Source of the DNA: Oceanobacillus piezotolerans
GTDB lineage: Bacteria > Bacillota > Bacilli > Bacillales > Amphibacillaceae
Direction of reading: 5' to 3'
Assembly: GCF_003665065.1 (NCBI RefSeq)
Contig: NZ_RCHR01000002.1
Location: 1 to 64,000 of the forward strand
DNA length: 64,000 nucleotides
Position 1 is the stretch's first letter. Each line of letters begins with the position of its first letter. A program made the translations under genes and the position numbers. Positions 54,912-63,079 of the stretch are shown piece by piece. The notes beneath the pieces were generated by a model. That model did not search any database, was not told the DNA's origin, and was given only the letters and a program-made list of their open reading frames with translations.

Positions 54912-55577
54912 TTAATGCAATGTTATTGAGTCCGAGGACCAACTTATATAATCAATAAAAGGAATTTCTACTCCCATTCCTATTTTTCCGATATCTTCCT
55001 CTATTGACGGAATGACTTCTGTATCTATCGATTCAAATGTAGCTTTACTTCTTACTTCTATACGATTCTTATCATTAAATAGGATGATTTTAGAACCAGC
55101 AGCTTCCCCTTTATTTGCGTTGATTACATTACGTACAGTAGCTCTTATCTCATTCTTAGCTGTATTTAGTGCTTGACGTATGTCTCTTTTCAAATCATTT
55201 CTGCCTGGGATCTTTTCTATTAATACTTCATCAATTGCTCTTTTCTTTAATTCACCTGCAGACAAAGTACCATCATCGAGACTTGCTCGCTTAACCAAAT
55301 AATCATCTTCAAGATAACAAATAATATCAGCATCACCATCGAATCCACAAACATAACTATAATCTTCAATGACATCTTCCATAATCTGATCATAGACCAC
55401 GTCACTCGCAGCCAAACTAGCCTGTTCAGCTGCTGAGCTTCCTCTGTCTGCAACTGCAAATATTTTAGCAAAGTTCATGAAAAGCACGATCAATACAACA
55501 CCAAAAAAAAGTATACCAACCAATAAAATGGTAGTGCTTCCGTTCTCCTCTTTTAATAGCTGCTTAAATCTCTTCAT
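54912..55577 (-). CDS. tadG: TadG-like minor pseudopilin
   Basis: This 221-residue protein has a prepilin-like N-terminus, KEENGSTTILLVGILFFGVVLIVLFMNF, with Gly before the cut and a long hydrophobic helix but no Glu at position 5. DRGSSAAEQASLAASDVVYDQ follows, typical of TadE/TadG-type proteins with Ala/Ser-rich start regions. It overlaps tadE by ATGA, so it is coupled. It lacks the vWA domain that TadG carries in many Gram-negative species; here that part may be provided by the separate vWA lipoproteins (inference). Confidence 0.82.
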   Translation of the reverse strand: MKRFKQLLKEENGSTTILLVGILFFGVVLIVLFMNFAKIFAVADRGSSAAEQASLAASDVVYDQIMEDVIEDYSYVCGFDGDADIICYLEDDYLVKRASLDDGTLSAGELKKRAIDEVLIEKIPGRNDLKRDIRQALNTAKNEIRATVRNVINANKGEAAGSKIILFNDKNRIEVRSKATFESIDTEVIPSIEEDIGKIGMGVEIPFIDYISWSSDSITLH

Positions 55578-55960
55578 TCTATCACCCGGCTATACGTTTG
55601 ATGTGTTACTTCAAAAACATCTCGCCATGAAGGCGGGCCAAAAACAATTCCATGTTTCCCAGTAATGCTAACTGTGAAGTTCCCCTCACTATCCTGAGTG
55701 ATATTAAAATCTTCATAACTTAATATAGTACTGGAACCAATAACAGACTGCAGTGTGTTTTCTGCCTCTGTTACATTTGCCGTAACAGAATATACTTTAG
55801 CGGATTCATTTACAGCATTTTGAGCAAGTAATAATGATGCACCTGATCCAATAATTTGCCAGAATGCTAGAAAAAGAATAAAGAAGAAAGGCAATAGACC
55901 AATAAATTCAATACTAAGTGACCCATTTTCATTTTTAAAAGCTAACCATTTATTTTTCAT
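55574..55960 (-). CDS. tadE: TadE-like pseudopilin
   Basis: This 128-residue TadE-like pseudopilin has the processing region NENGSLSIEFIGLLPFFFILFLAF, with Gly at -1 and Glu at +5, followed by a hydrophobic helix and a small extracellular part (IGSGASLLLAQNAVNESAKVYS). TadE proteins are processed by the Tad peptidase and needed for pilus formation. GGGGAGG lies before the ATG. It starts about 90 bases after vWA copy 2. Confidence 0.88.
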   Translation of the reverse strand: MKNKWLAFKNENGSLSIEFIGLLPFFFILFLAFWQIIGSGASLLLAQNAVNESAKVYSVTANVTEAENTLQSVIGSSTILSYEDFNITQDSEGNFTVSITGKHGIVFGPPSWRDVFEVTHQTYSRVIE

Positions 55961-56049
55961 AATAATCCTCCCCGGGAATTATTATTATTTTTTGAATCGT
56001 CCATTATAAGAACTGTCAGTTCTCCGCCAAGATGGCGATTAATAAACTA

Positions 56050-57510
56050 TCATTCGCTTGAACCTGTATTTTCATCATATTGTTCATCAATTTCACTCGT
56101 TATTTTCTCATAGTTATTCGTAATTTCTTCCATCAATTCATCGTGTTTCTGATCATGAATTTCTACATATAGGTTATATCTTTCATCTGATTTTTCTCTT
56201 ATAAATTGTCTGACTTCCGCAGTTATATAGCCATCCTTAAGTAATTCGTCAGTAACAAAAGTAAGATTATTGTCTTCATTTCGATTGGTATTTAGCCATT
56301 CACTCATAAACTTAAAAGTTTCTTGTTGTTGCCCACTTCTTTGTTGACCTGCATCTTTATTAGCGTCATTCTTCCATTCTTCCCATTTACGCATTAGCTC
56401 CTCTGCTTGGTCAAATGCTTCCTGAAGTTGTGCTTCATTACCTGCATTTGTATAGACACCTTGACCAGCTTCTGCAATTTCTCTTAAATGACTTTGGCCT
56501 TCAAGGTCCACATTAAACCCAATAACATTAATAATCGGTTGAATATTTGATTCTGATAATCCTTGTGCTACAGTTACAGGATCTCCACCACATGTTTCGG
56601 CGCCATCACTTACTACGTAAACGAGGTTCGTATTTTCCTCACCAGGAAATTCCGAAAAGTCATTTTTCACTTCTTCAAGAGCTAAAGCTATTGGTGTCCA
56701 GCCAGTTGGTTCGAAACTCTTAATCACACTTTGGAACTCCCCATTGTTTATCGGCTGCATATCATAAACTAGTTCCGAAATTTCACATGACTGCTCCTTT
56801 GATTTTCCGGTTCGCTGTCCTTCATGTCCATATACTCTAAGGCCAATATTTGTATTTTCTGGTAAGGCCGACGTGAAATCACTTATAGAATCTTTCGCAA
56901 TATCCATCATAGTTCTTCCTTCAATGGAATTCCCCATGCTTCCACTTACATCTAAAATGACTAAAACATTTACTTGCTCTTTAAACTGATATCTTGGATC
57001 TTCTATCCCAGGACTGCCAAAATAATCCAAATTCATCTCGGTTATAATCTGATCCGGATTTGGATATTCTTCTGCAAATAAGTATCGATACGCTCTCCAC
57101 CATGCATTTAAATATTCTTCATCTACTTCTTCTTCAATTGCTGGGAGTGAATCTTTTACCACTTGTTTCATTTCTTCCATCTCTTCTTTGTAGTCTCTAC
57201 CAGCTAGTGGACCAGTTGGATAGTGCACTATCTCCTCTAAATTCTTGGGTTCTTCTGGAGCCCTATCCATAAGATCTTCCAATGGCCCTCTCATTTCTTC
57301 ATCCATTGCTTCATCCTGGCTACTCGTCTCATCCCCTTTACTTTCATCCACTTCCCTAGTAGCTTCACTGGCTTCTGTCGATGCTTCCTCTTCCTGGCTT
57401 AATTCATCAGCAGGTTGTCCATTTTCTTCATTCGAACAAGAGAAAAGAAAAATTAAATGACCTAGTATAAGTATGAAAAATATGTTCCTCTTATTAATTT
57501 TATGTATCAT
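56050..57510 (-). CDS. von Willebrand factor A lipoprotein (Tad locus), copy 2
   Basis: This 486-residue lipoprotein has the signal IFFILILGHLIFLFSC and an acidic Glu/Ser-rich linker (about residues 30-75). The same N-terminal block as copy 1 follows (PTGPLAGRDYKEEMEEMKQV, EYLNAWWRAYRYLFAEEYPNP). The vWA domain has VILDVSGSMG with MIDAS residues, then IGLRVYGHEG and YVVSDGAETCGGDP, and a helical C-terminus. Its distribution of domains matches copy 1, so they are paralogues. It sits between the pilin gene and tadE. GAGAGGG is about 11 bases before the ATG. Function at the surface is inferred. Confidence 0.87.
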   Translation of the reverse strand: MIHKINKRNIFFILILGHLIFLFSCSNEENGQPADELSQEEEASTEASEATREVDESKGDETSSQDEAMDEEMRGPLEDLMDRAPEEPKNLEEIVHYPTGPLAGRDYKEEMEEMKQVVKDSLPAIEEEVDEEYLNAWWRAYRYLFAEEYPNPDQIITEMNLDYFGSPGIEDPRYQFKEQVNVLVILDVSGSMGNSIEGRTMMDIAKDSISDFTSALPENTNIGLRVYGHEGQRTGKSKEQSCEISELVYDMQPINNGEFQSVIKSFEPTGWTPIALALEEVKNDFSEFPGEENTNLVYVVSDGAETCGGDPVTVAQGLSESNIQPIINVIGFNVDLEGQSHLREIAEAGQGVYTNAGNEAQLQEAFDQAEELMRKWEEWKNDANKDAGQQRSGQQQETFKFMSEWLNTNRNEDNNLTFVTDELLKDGYITAEVRQFIREKSDERYNLYVEIHDQKHDELMEEITNNYEKITSEIDEQYDENTGSSE

Positions 57511-57539
57511 CTTAAAACTACCCTCTCTTATTTAAATAG

Positions 57540-57572
57540 GATAGTGATGAAGCATCTTACTTCATCACTATC
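57540..57572 (-). terminator. hairpin between flp and the vWA gene
   Basis: A perfect 13-base-pair stem (57540-57552 with 57560-57572) lies just after the pilin stop codon. No T-run follows, so it may stabilise the pilin part of the transcript or act as a weak terminator. Confidence 0.6.
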
Positions 57573-57589
57573 TATCTTCTATACTATCT

Positions 57590-57793
57590 TTAGAACCAAC
57601 CTGAAACTAGTGAAATAATACCATCCAGAATTCCAGTAAATCCTGTATCCCCTTGGTTACCCATCCAAGTTGTTAATATAATTACTAACATAATTACCAC
57701 AGCTGCGATGCCCATAAATTCTACCGCTTGTGAACCCTCTTCATTATTTACTGTACGATTTAACTTAGCATTCCATTTGTTTAATTCTTTCAT
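57590..57793 (-). CDS. flp: Flp-type pilin
   Basis: This 67-residue major pilin candidate has prepilin processing region NNEEGSQAVEFMGIAAVVIMLVIILTTWMG, with Gly at -1, Glu at +5 and a long hydrophobic helix, followed by a short tail ending in SLVSGWF. Flp pilins are short and are processed to about 50 residues. ATG 57793 is nine bases after GGAGAGGG and overlaps the stop of the preceding 31-codon frame as ATGA, so coupling fixes the start; ATG 57802 is too close to the site. A hairpin follows at 57540-57572. Confidence 0.88.
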   Translation of the reverse strand: MKELNKWNAKLNRTVNNEEGSQAVEFMGIAAVVIMLVIILTTWMGNQGDTGFTGILDGIISLVSGWF

Positions 57794-57885
57794 TTTTTCC
57801 ATCCCTCTCCATTATTATTTAATAGTTTTGTAACCTTCTTATACCAATGACTAACAACAACAATGTAAGACTTGTTAGTTGCCAC
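57790..57885 (-). CDS. 31-codon leader peptide coupled to flp
   Basis: A small frame, VATNKSYIVVVSHWYKKVTKLL then NNNGEGWKK, starts with GTG 57885 six bases after AAGGAGG. Its TGA overlaps the flp ATG as ATGA. It has no family that I recognise. The strong site and the overlap suggest real translation, either a leader that sets flp translation or a shortened pilin-like gene. A copy of the pilin coding segment lies just upstream at 57945-57968. Confidence 0.55.
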   Translation of the reverse strand: MATNKSYIVVVSHWYKKVTKLLNNNGEGWKK

Positions 57886-57944
57886 CAACCACCTCCTTCA
57901 TTTATAATGATAGCGACACTTCTACCCGAAGTGTTAACCAATTG

Positions 57945-57968
57945 CCACAGCTGCGATGCCCATAAATT
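57945..57968 (-). pseudogene. pilin gene fragment (24-base copy)
   Basis: CCACAGCTGCGATGCCCATAAATT on the plus strand occurs at 57697-57720 inside flp and again here. In frame it would read FMGIAAV then stop soon after. It may be a remnant of a second flp gene, now without start or helix, or a conversion product. Confidence 0.5.
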
Positions 57969-57987
57969 AGCAGTCTGTGGTTTTTCT

Positions 57988-58920
57988 TTATAAGAATCCG
58001 CCACTGTCTTGAATATTTCTAATTATGTTTAGAATTAACAAGCCACCAATAAAAATAAATGCGGTTGGCAATACAACAAAGGTTGTAATCATCGTAACTT
58101 TTGGTGACGCCTTAGATGCTGCCTCTTTAACTTTCTCTTTTCTTATTTTTCTAATTTCCTCTGCTTGTATTTCTAAGGTCTTCGCAACTGGAACACCTAA
58201 TTGCAACCCACGGATTAGTGATTTAATAACCATTTCAAATTCTGGCACATTTGTTCTTTCAATTAATTCTTTATATGCTTCTACTCGAGGTGCACCTAGA
58301 GAGATCCGCTGATGAAACCGCGAGAACTCTTCTCTAATTGGTCCTTCAAAATATCTCGAGATTTGATAAAAAGCTTGGTCAATGCTTGCCCCTGCTTTTA
58401 AAGTGACACTGACCATGTCGATAAAATCTGGCAAAGTATAACTTAACTCGTCTTGCCTGTTTTTTGCCTTTTTTCTTAACCAGAAAATGGGACCAAAATA
58501 ACCCAAACCTGGAAGCAGAAACAGTAGAAATTGTCTCAAAGGGAATCCTAGCAAGAACAAAACTACTCCAGCAAAGAATCCTGCTATCATGAGTATTATT
58601 TTTAATCCTTGAAAACGTTTAACAGTCAATTCATATGGGAAGTTTGCATAGATTAACCAGCTATAAACATCTTCAGATTCGCTATAAAAGTTAAATCGTT
58701 CACCGATGTCTGAAAAATCATCTGCATATTTTAACACCTTCGTAATAAACCGTTTAATAAATGACTCCTTTTTTCTTTCTTCCTCGAATGGAATATGAGC
58801 AACTTCTTTTAAGTGATTATGTACCTTGTCCCTTTCAGAGATATAGTTATACCACGCCTTAAGTGCAATACCAAAAAAGATAATAAATGAAAGAATGGTT
58901 ATTAAAAATAATTGTTCCAT
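57988..58920 (-). CDS. tadC: Tad inner-membrane protein TadC
   Basis: This 310-residue type II secretion F-like protein has the conserved GAPRVEAYKELIERTNVPEFEMVIKSLIRGLQLGVPVAKTLEIQAEEIRKIRKEKVKEAASKAS near residue 215-275 and hydrophobic helices near 5-20, 110-145 and 280-300. TadC works with TadB as the membrane platform for the ATPase TadA. It starts four bases after the tadB stop codon. The C-terminus QDSGGFL ends next to the leader region. Confidence 0.92.
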   Translation of the reverse strand: MEQLFLITILSFIIFFGIALKAWYNYISERDKVHNHLKEVAHIPFEEERKKESFIKRFITKVLKYADDFSDIGERFNFYSESEDVYSWLIYANFPYELTVKRFQGLKIILMIAGFFAGVVLFLLGFPLRQFLLFLLPGLGYFGPIFWLRKKAKNRQDELSYTLPDFIDMVSVTLKAGASIDQAFYQISRYFEGPIREEFSRFHQRISLGAPRVEAYKELIERTNVPEFEMVIKSLIRGLQLGVPVAKTLEIQAEEIRKIRKEKVKEAASKASPKVTMITTFVVLPTAFIFIGGLLILNIIRNIQDSGGFL

Positions 58921-58924
58921 ACTA

Positions 58925-59851
58925 CTACACCCTTATATTGGTTACTTTTCTTACAAGATAGAAGGAAAGTACTGTACCCGCAATAAAAATAATCGATAGA
59001 AATAATCCAAAACCAGAGAATAATACATTTACATATCCTTCCATAATCATGTTTATTAGGAATACTAGAGTTATGGGAATTAACGGTACGATCATCGATA
59101 CAAAACGTTGTTCGGAAGTTAAAGTTTTAATTTCTTGCTCCAGGAATTTTCGTTCATCCAATATGTGAGCCATTTCCTCCAGCGTACTATGGAGATTTCC
59201 TCCCGCTTTTTTTTGCGTCAGAAGCGTTACAATGAACAACATATATTCTCTTCCCCTGGTTCTCTTTTGGAAGTTTTGCAATGCTTGTTCAAACTCAACA
59301 CCCAAGCTTAATTCATTGGCTAACCGCTTGAATTCACTTCTTGTCGGTTCATTAGCTTCTCTTGCTACAAGGTTAATTCCTTGCGAAATCGTCATTCCTG
59401 AGCGGGTAGCACTTGCTAAACTACTACAAACCCCAGCTAATTGTTCATTTAATCTTTCCTGATATTTATTCCTTCTTGAAATAAATAAAAGTTGGATTAC
59501 CGCAATAATAGCTATAATTGTAAAGATAATACTTAATCGGAGATCAAATTTAAAGACCAAATGCAGCAAGACAATCAAAGCCATTCCTCCAACAATGATC
59601 ATGCTTGTAAATTCTGAAGGTGTAAGATGAAGGTTAATTTTATTTAGTTTTTCTCTTATTTTGCGGCCATAATTCGTTTCATCAAACTTGTCCCCCCAAA
59701 CAGTGAGGAAACTTTTTCGCGTTATCTCTATCGTAAAATTTCTTCTCGTAGAAGCTTTCCACTCTCTCTTTTTCATACGATAATCCAGTAAGTTATAGAT
59801 TGCTAGAATGAAGAAACCCACTGAAACACTAAACAGTAATGATGCAATCAT
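58925..59851 (-). CDS. tadB: Tad inner-membrane protein TadB
   Basis: This 308-residue F-like platform protein has membrane helices near residues 3-22, 92-112, 118-128 and the C-terminal stretch 255-300. Conserved cytoplasmic blocks are SASRSG-like SATRSGMTISQGINLVAREANEPTRSEFKRLANELSLGVEFEQALQNFQKR and LLTQKKAGGNLHSTLEEMAHIL. It overlaps tadA by 23 bases, so translation is probably coupled. AAGAAGGGG lies upstream of the ATG. Confidence 0.92.
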   Translation of the reverse strand: MIASLLFSVSVGFFILAIYNLLDYRMKKREWKASTRRNFTIEITRKSFLTVWGDKFDETNYGRKIREKLNKINLHLTPSEFTSMIIVGGMALIVLLHLVFKFDLRLSIIFTIIAIIAVIQLLFISRRNKYQERLNEQLAGVCSSLASATRSGMTISQGINLVAREANEPTRSEFKRLANELSLGVEFEQALQNFQKRTRGREYMLFIVTLLTQKKAGGNLHSTLEEMAHILDERKFLEQEIKTLTSEQRFVSMIVPLIPITLVFLINMIMEGYVNVLFSGFGLFLSIIFIAGTVLSFYLVRKVTNIRV

Positions 59852-61199
59852 CTTCTTCTACCCCTTCTTCTTTTTCAAAGATAGAATCTGGTACCTCTAA
59901 ACCAAACAGCCTTAATCGATTTAAACTATTCGGTATGATGCCAGTAGATATAAACTTTCCAATTACTTTTCCATTTAAGCCTATGCCATTTCTTATAAAT
60001 TTAAATATTTCCTGTAGTTTTACTTGCCTTGTCTTGTTGTCAATAACAACCTCGGCAATGGTCATCATTTTGCGTTGCCCATCTTGCAAACGTTCGATCT
60101 GTACAATAAAATCCAATGCACCAACAATATATTCACGTATGACAGTACTAGGTAAATCCATACCTCCCATCATAATCATTCCTTCAACCCTTCGAATGGC
60201 ATCTATAGGGGTGTTAGCGTGGACAGTTGTCAGGGAACCTTCATGACCAGTATTCATGGCTTGGAGCATATCAAACGCTTCGGCTCCCCTCACTTCCCCC
60301 ACCACAATTCGATCTGGACGCATACGCAGCGCATTTCGAACCAAATCTCTTATGGTTATCGCACCTTTTCCTTCCGTATTCGGCGGGCGTGATTCTAAGC
60401 CTACTACGTTTGGCCGGTTAAGTTTTAATTCTGCAGAGTCTTCCACAGTTATGACCCTTTCTCCAGGTGGGATAAAGCTAGATAAAGCATTAAGCAATGT
60501 AGTTTTCCCGCTTCCTGTTCCTCCAGAGATCAATATATTTAGTTTTGCTTCTACAATGGCATTTAAAAAATATGCCATTTTTTCATCAACAGAATCAAAT
60601 TCTATAAGATTATCCATAGTAAATGGTTCTTTTTTAAATTTACGTATAGAAACTAATGTACCTTTTAAACTAATAGGTGGAATAACTGCATTCACACGAC
60701 TTCCATCTGGCAATCTTGCATCAACCATTGGAGAGCTTTCATCAATCCTCCTGCCAATTGGCGCCACCACTCGGTCAACAATATTCCGTACATGAGATTC
60801 ATCGCGAAACTTTATATCTGTTAAAGTTAATCTTCCTTTTTTTTCAATGTAAACTTCATTTGGTCCGTTGATTAATATCTCTGTAATCTGCTCATCATTT
60901 AATAGAGGCTGTAAAGGACCAAAGCCAACGGATTCATCAATGATCTGTGTTAATAATTGCTCTTTGTCCCGTTGCGAAATAACCACTTTTTCTTCACTCA
61001 TAAATTGGTTGATAATCCGCTCTATTGCGATCCTCATCTTACCTGGATCAAGACTTGTTAGCTGCTCCAGATTTGTCTCGTTTAATAATCTTTTTTTATA
61101 GTAGTCACTTAACTTTTCTATATAAGGATTATCATATGGAGTAACCGTACTAGCATTCGCCTCTAAGGTTGAGCCTGTCTGCTTTTTAAATAATGACAT
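59829..61199 (-). CDS. tadA: Tad secretion ATPase TadA (CpaF)
   Basis: This 456-residue secretion ATPase of the VirB11/GspE class has Walker A at GGTGSGKTTLLNAL near residue 226, the Asp box RVITVEDSAELKL, Walker B-like RIVVGEVRGAEAFDMLQAMNTGHEGSLTTVHAN, and a conserved N-terminal domain LINGPNEVYIEKKGRLTLT. It powers pilus extrusion at the inner face of the membrane. GGAGGGGGAAC precedes the ATG. No damage seen. Confidence 0.95.
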   Translation of the reverse strand: MSLFKKQTGSTLEANASTVTPYDNPYIEKLSDYYKKRLLNETNLEQLTSLDPGKMRIAIERIINQFMSEEKVVISQRDKEQLLTQIIDESVGFGPLQPLLNDEQITEILINGPNEVYIEKKGRLTLTDIKFRDESHVRNIVDRVVAPIGRRIDESSPMVDARLPDGSRVNAVIPPISLKGTLVSIRKFKKEPFTMDNLIEFDSVDEKMAYFLNAIVEAKLNILISGGTGSGKTTLLNALSSFIPPGERVITVEDSAELKLNRPNVVGLESRPPNTEGKGAITIRDLVRNALRMRPDRIVVGEVRGAEAFDMLQAMNTGHEGSLTTVHANTPIDAIRRVEGMIMMGGMDLPSTVIREYIVGALDFIVQIERLQDGQRKMMTIAEVVIDNKTRQVKLQEIFKFIRNGIGLNGKVIGKFISTGIIPNSLNRLRLFGLEVPDSIFEKEEGVEEDDCIITV

Positions 61200-61214
61200 G
61201 TTCCCCCTCCTCTC

Positions 61215-62390
61215 TTACTTCAACTCACTAAGCACCCATTTCCTTACATTCTTTGCAACTAGTGGCATTTTCTTCTCCTTTGCACCCTTGCGTATTGGTT
61301 CACCTTTATTAATTAATGGATAAATTCCTTTCTTATCCACTTTGATCTTTGCTACAACCGGAGAGTTTATAAATTCTTTCAAATCAGATGGATTTAACTC
61401 ATTATTTTTTTCAATACCATTTATTACAAGTTGTAGTCTTCCCTTTGTTTCTAATCTCAGCTTTTGAAATAGGTCGTTCACATTTTTATAAATTCGAAGT
61501 GAAGGTGTATCCAATGTCATCACATAGTTAATTAAATCCGATTCTCCCAAAGCTGCAAAAGTAACAGGGTCAATATGAGAAGGCAAGTCAATAATAATGA
61601 AGTCATATGCCCTTCTGCAGGTCCGCAGTAACTTTATAACATGATCTTCATGAATGGATTCTGCTATTTCTCCATCTTGAGGACTTAAAAGCAAGTCCAA
61701 ACCAGAATGAGGTTCTTTAACAACTACATTATGTATATGCTGTTCATTTAGCTCGTTCATGACTGGGATTAAATCTGCTATGGAGCGTTCGCTTTCTATT
61801 CCCAAATATGTATCCCCGCCACCATACTGAAGATTTAAATCAATAAAGAGAACCTCTGCAGTTGACTCGAATTTCATGGTCTGAGAATACAAGGTTGATA
61901 ACAAAGAACAGCCCACTCCACCTTTGCCACTAAAGAAGGAATATATTTGGCCCCCACCTTTTTTTAATGCTTGAGTAGTAGCAACAGCTTCATTTTTAGA
62001 TATTTTTTGTTCTTGTAAAACCCGTTTCATTCGTATTAATCGTTCATTTAATGTGATAATTTCATCAGGCAATACAAAATAATCATTCACACCAATTCGA
62101 ATCAAATCTCGCAGCATGATGAAATTTTCTTTATAAGAGATATAAAGTATGACTGGTGAGTAAGAACTATTTAATTCACTTTGAATTTGTTGAATAAATT
62201 CCATACTAGGAAAATCCTCAGAATCAACGATAAGCAGGATATCTGGTAAGGTTTTTACCATCTCTTTAATTGCTTGATTATGAGAAACGGTATATAAATC
62301 GATCTCATCCGCAAAGGATTGCTTTGATAATTGATTTTTTACTTGTTCATCTTCACAAACTAATAAAATCTCTATCCCATCATTCGTCAT
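61215..62390 (-). CDS. tadZ: Tad localisation protein TadZ (CpaE)
   Basis: This 391-residue protein has a receiver-like N-terminal domain (about residues 1-125) and a MinD/ParA-like ATPase domain with deviant Walker A SFFSGKGGVGCSLLSTL near residue 153 (Cys where MinD has Lys), then VLFIDLNLQYGGGDTYLG and DFIIIDLPSHIDPVTFAAL. TadZ proteins mark the site where the pilus machine assembles. ATG 62390, eight bases after GGAGG, is preferred over TTG 62396. Confidence 0.9.
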   Translation of the reverse strand: MTNDGIEILLVCEDEQVKNQLSKQSFADEIDLYTVSHNQAIKEMVKTLPDILLIVDSEDFPSMEFIQQIQSELNSSYSPVILYISYKENFIMLRDLIRIGVNDYFVLPDEIITLNERLIRMKRVLQEQKISKNEAVATTQALKKGGGQIYSFFSGKGGVGCSLLSTLYSQTMKFESTAEVLFIDLNLQYGGGDTYLGIESERSIADLIPVMNELNEQHIHNVVVKEPHSGLDLLLSPQDGEIAESIHEDHVIKLLRTCRRAYDFIIIDLPSHIDPVTFAALGESDLINYVMTLDTPSLRIYKNVNDLFQKLRLETKGRLQLVINGIEKNNELNPSDLKEFINSPVVAKIKVDKKGIYPLINKGEPIRKGAKEKKMPLVAKNVRKWVLSELK

Positions 62391-62407
62391 TTTCAAGTCC
62401 TCCGTAA

Positions 62408-63079
62408 CTATTCTTTATCCCTGTTAGTTGATTGCGTATTTTCTGCTGTTTCTAGATTATCTTGGTCTTTACCAGAGTTAGCCTTTAGTACTCTTACACT
62501 ATCTGCATAATTTTGGACATGAATAAGGGATGGGGCTTCTTCCACAGCTACTTCGAGTGTAACGTTAGGATTCCCTTCCTCGTTTGTCTCGACGTTAGCA
62601 ACTGGAATATCTCTCATAAATATCTCTGTTTCCGGACCTTCCTCCGTACTCTGTGAAACTACTATATCTACTCGATCCAGTGCTTCAAGATTTTGGTCAA
62701 AGTGTACATTATCCCATTCTGAGAACAGCTTAACTAATCGATTACCTTCTTCTGTCACGTCAGAATATGGCCGCAGCATACTGGTCGTTAAAATATCACC
62801 TTCCAGCAATGGTACAATGGATACTTGATCTTCTAATTGATTTAAAGATAGTATGTGTGCATCCGTTATAAACCGATTGGGAATTTGCATCGTTCTCACA
62901 TGTTCACTGCTTATTGATTCTCGAGATGGAATGTTTTTGTCTGCAATATATATTTCTGTCGTTTGTCCTAGATTTTCATTTAAATCCGCATATGTATTAA
63001 AAAACATTAAGCCGGCTATTGCAGCTAAAATAAAAGAAAGTGTAATAAATATAAGTGCTCTTCTCTTTGATTCAAACAT
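62408..63079 (-). CDS. cpaB: Tad assembly protein CpaB/RcpC (SAF domain)
   Basis: This 223-residue membrane-anchored protein has one helix (residues 8-28) and an SAF/antifreeze-like domain, IYIADKNIPSRESISSEHVRTMQIPNRFITDAHIL with LEGDILTTSMLRPYS, as in CpaB/RcpC. In Gram-negative bacteria the protein works with the secretin; no secretin is expected or seen here. It is the first gene of the leftward operon. A candidate promoter is at 63182-63210. The ATG follows GGAGAAGGGAATGTG. Confidence 0.88.
   Translation of the reverse strand: MFESKRRALIFITLSFILAAIAGLMFFNTYADLNENLGQTTEIYIADKNIPSRESISSEHVRTMQIPNRFITDAHILSLNQLEDQVSIVPLLEGDILTTSMLRPYSDVTEEGNRLVKLFSEWDNVHFDQNLEALDRVDIVVSQSTEEGPETEIFMRDIPVANVETNEEGNPNVTLEVAVEEAPSLIHVQNYADSVRVLKANSGKDQDNLETAENTQSTNRDKE

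Noticed and set aside
57819-58004. 61-codon frame between tadC and flp
   Set aside because: It starts within the tadC end without a site and reads the pilin-copy DNA in a frame different from flp; the coupled GTG frame at 57790-57885 is better supported.
60256-60795. 179-codon plus-strand frame inside tadA
   Set aside because: It is fully antisense to a well-conserved ATPase gene and reflects its codon use.
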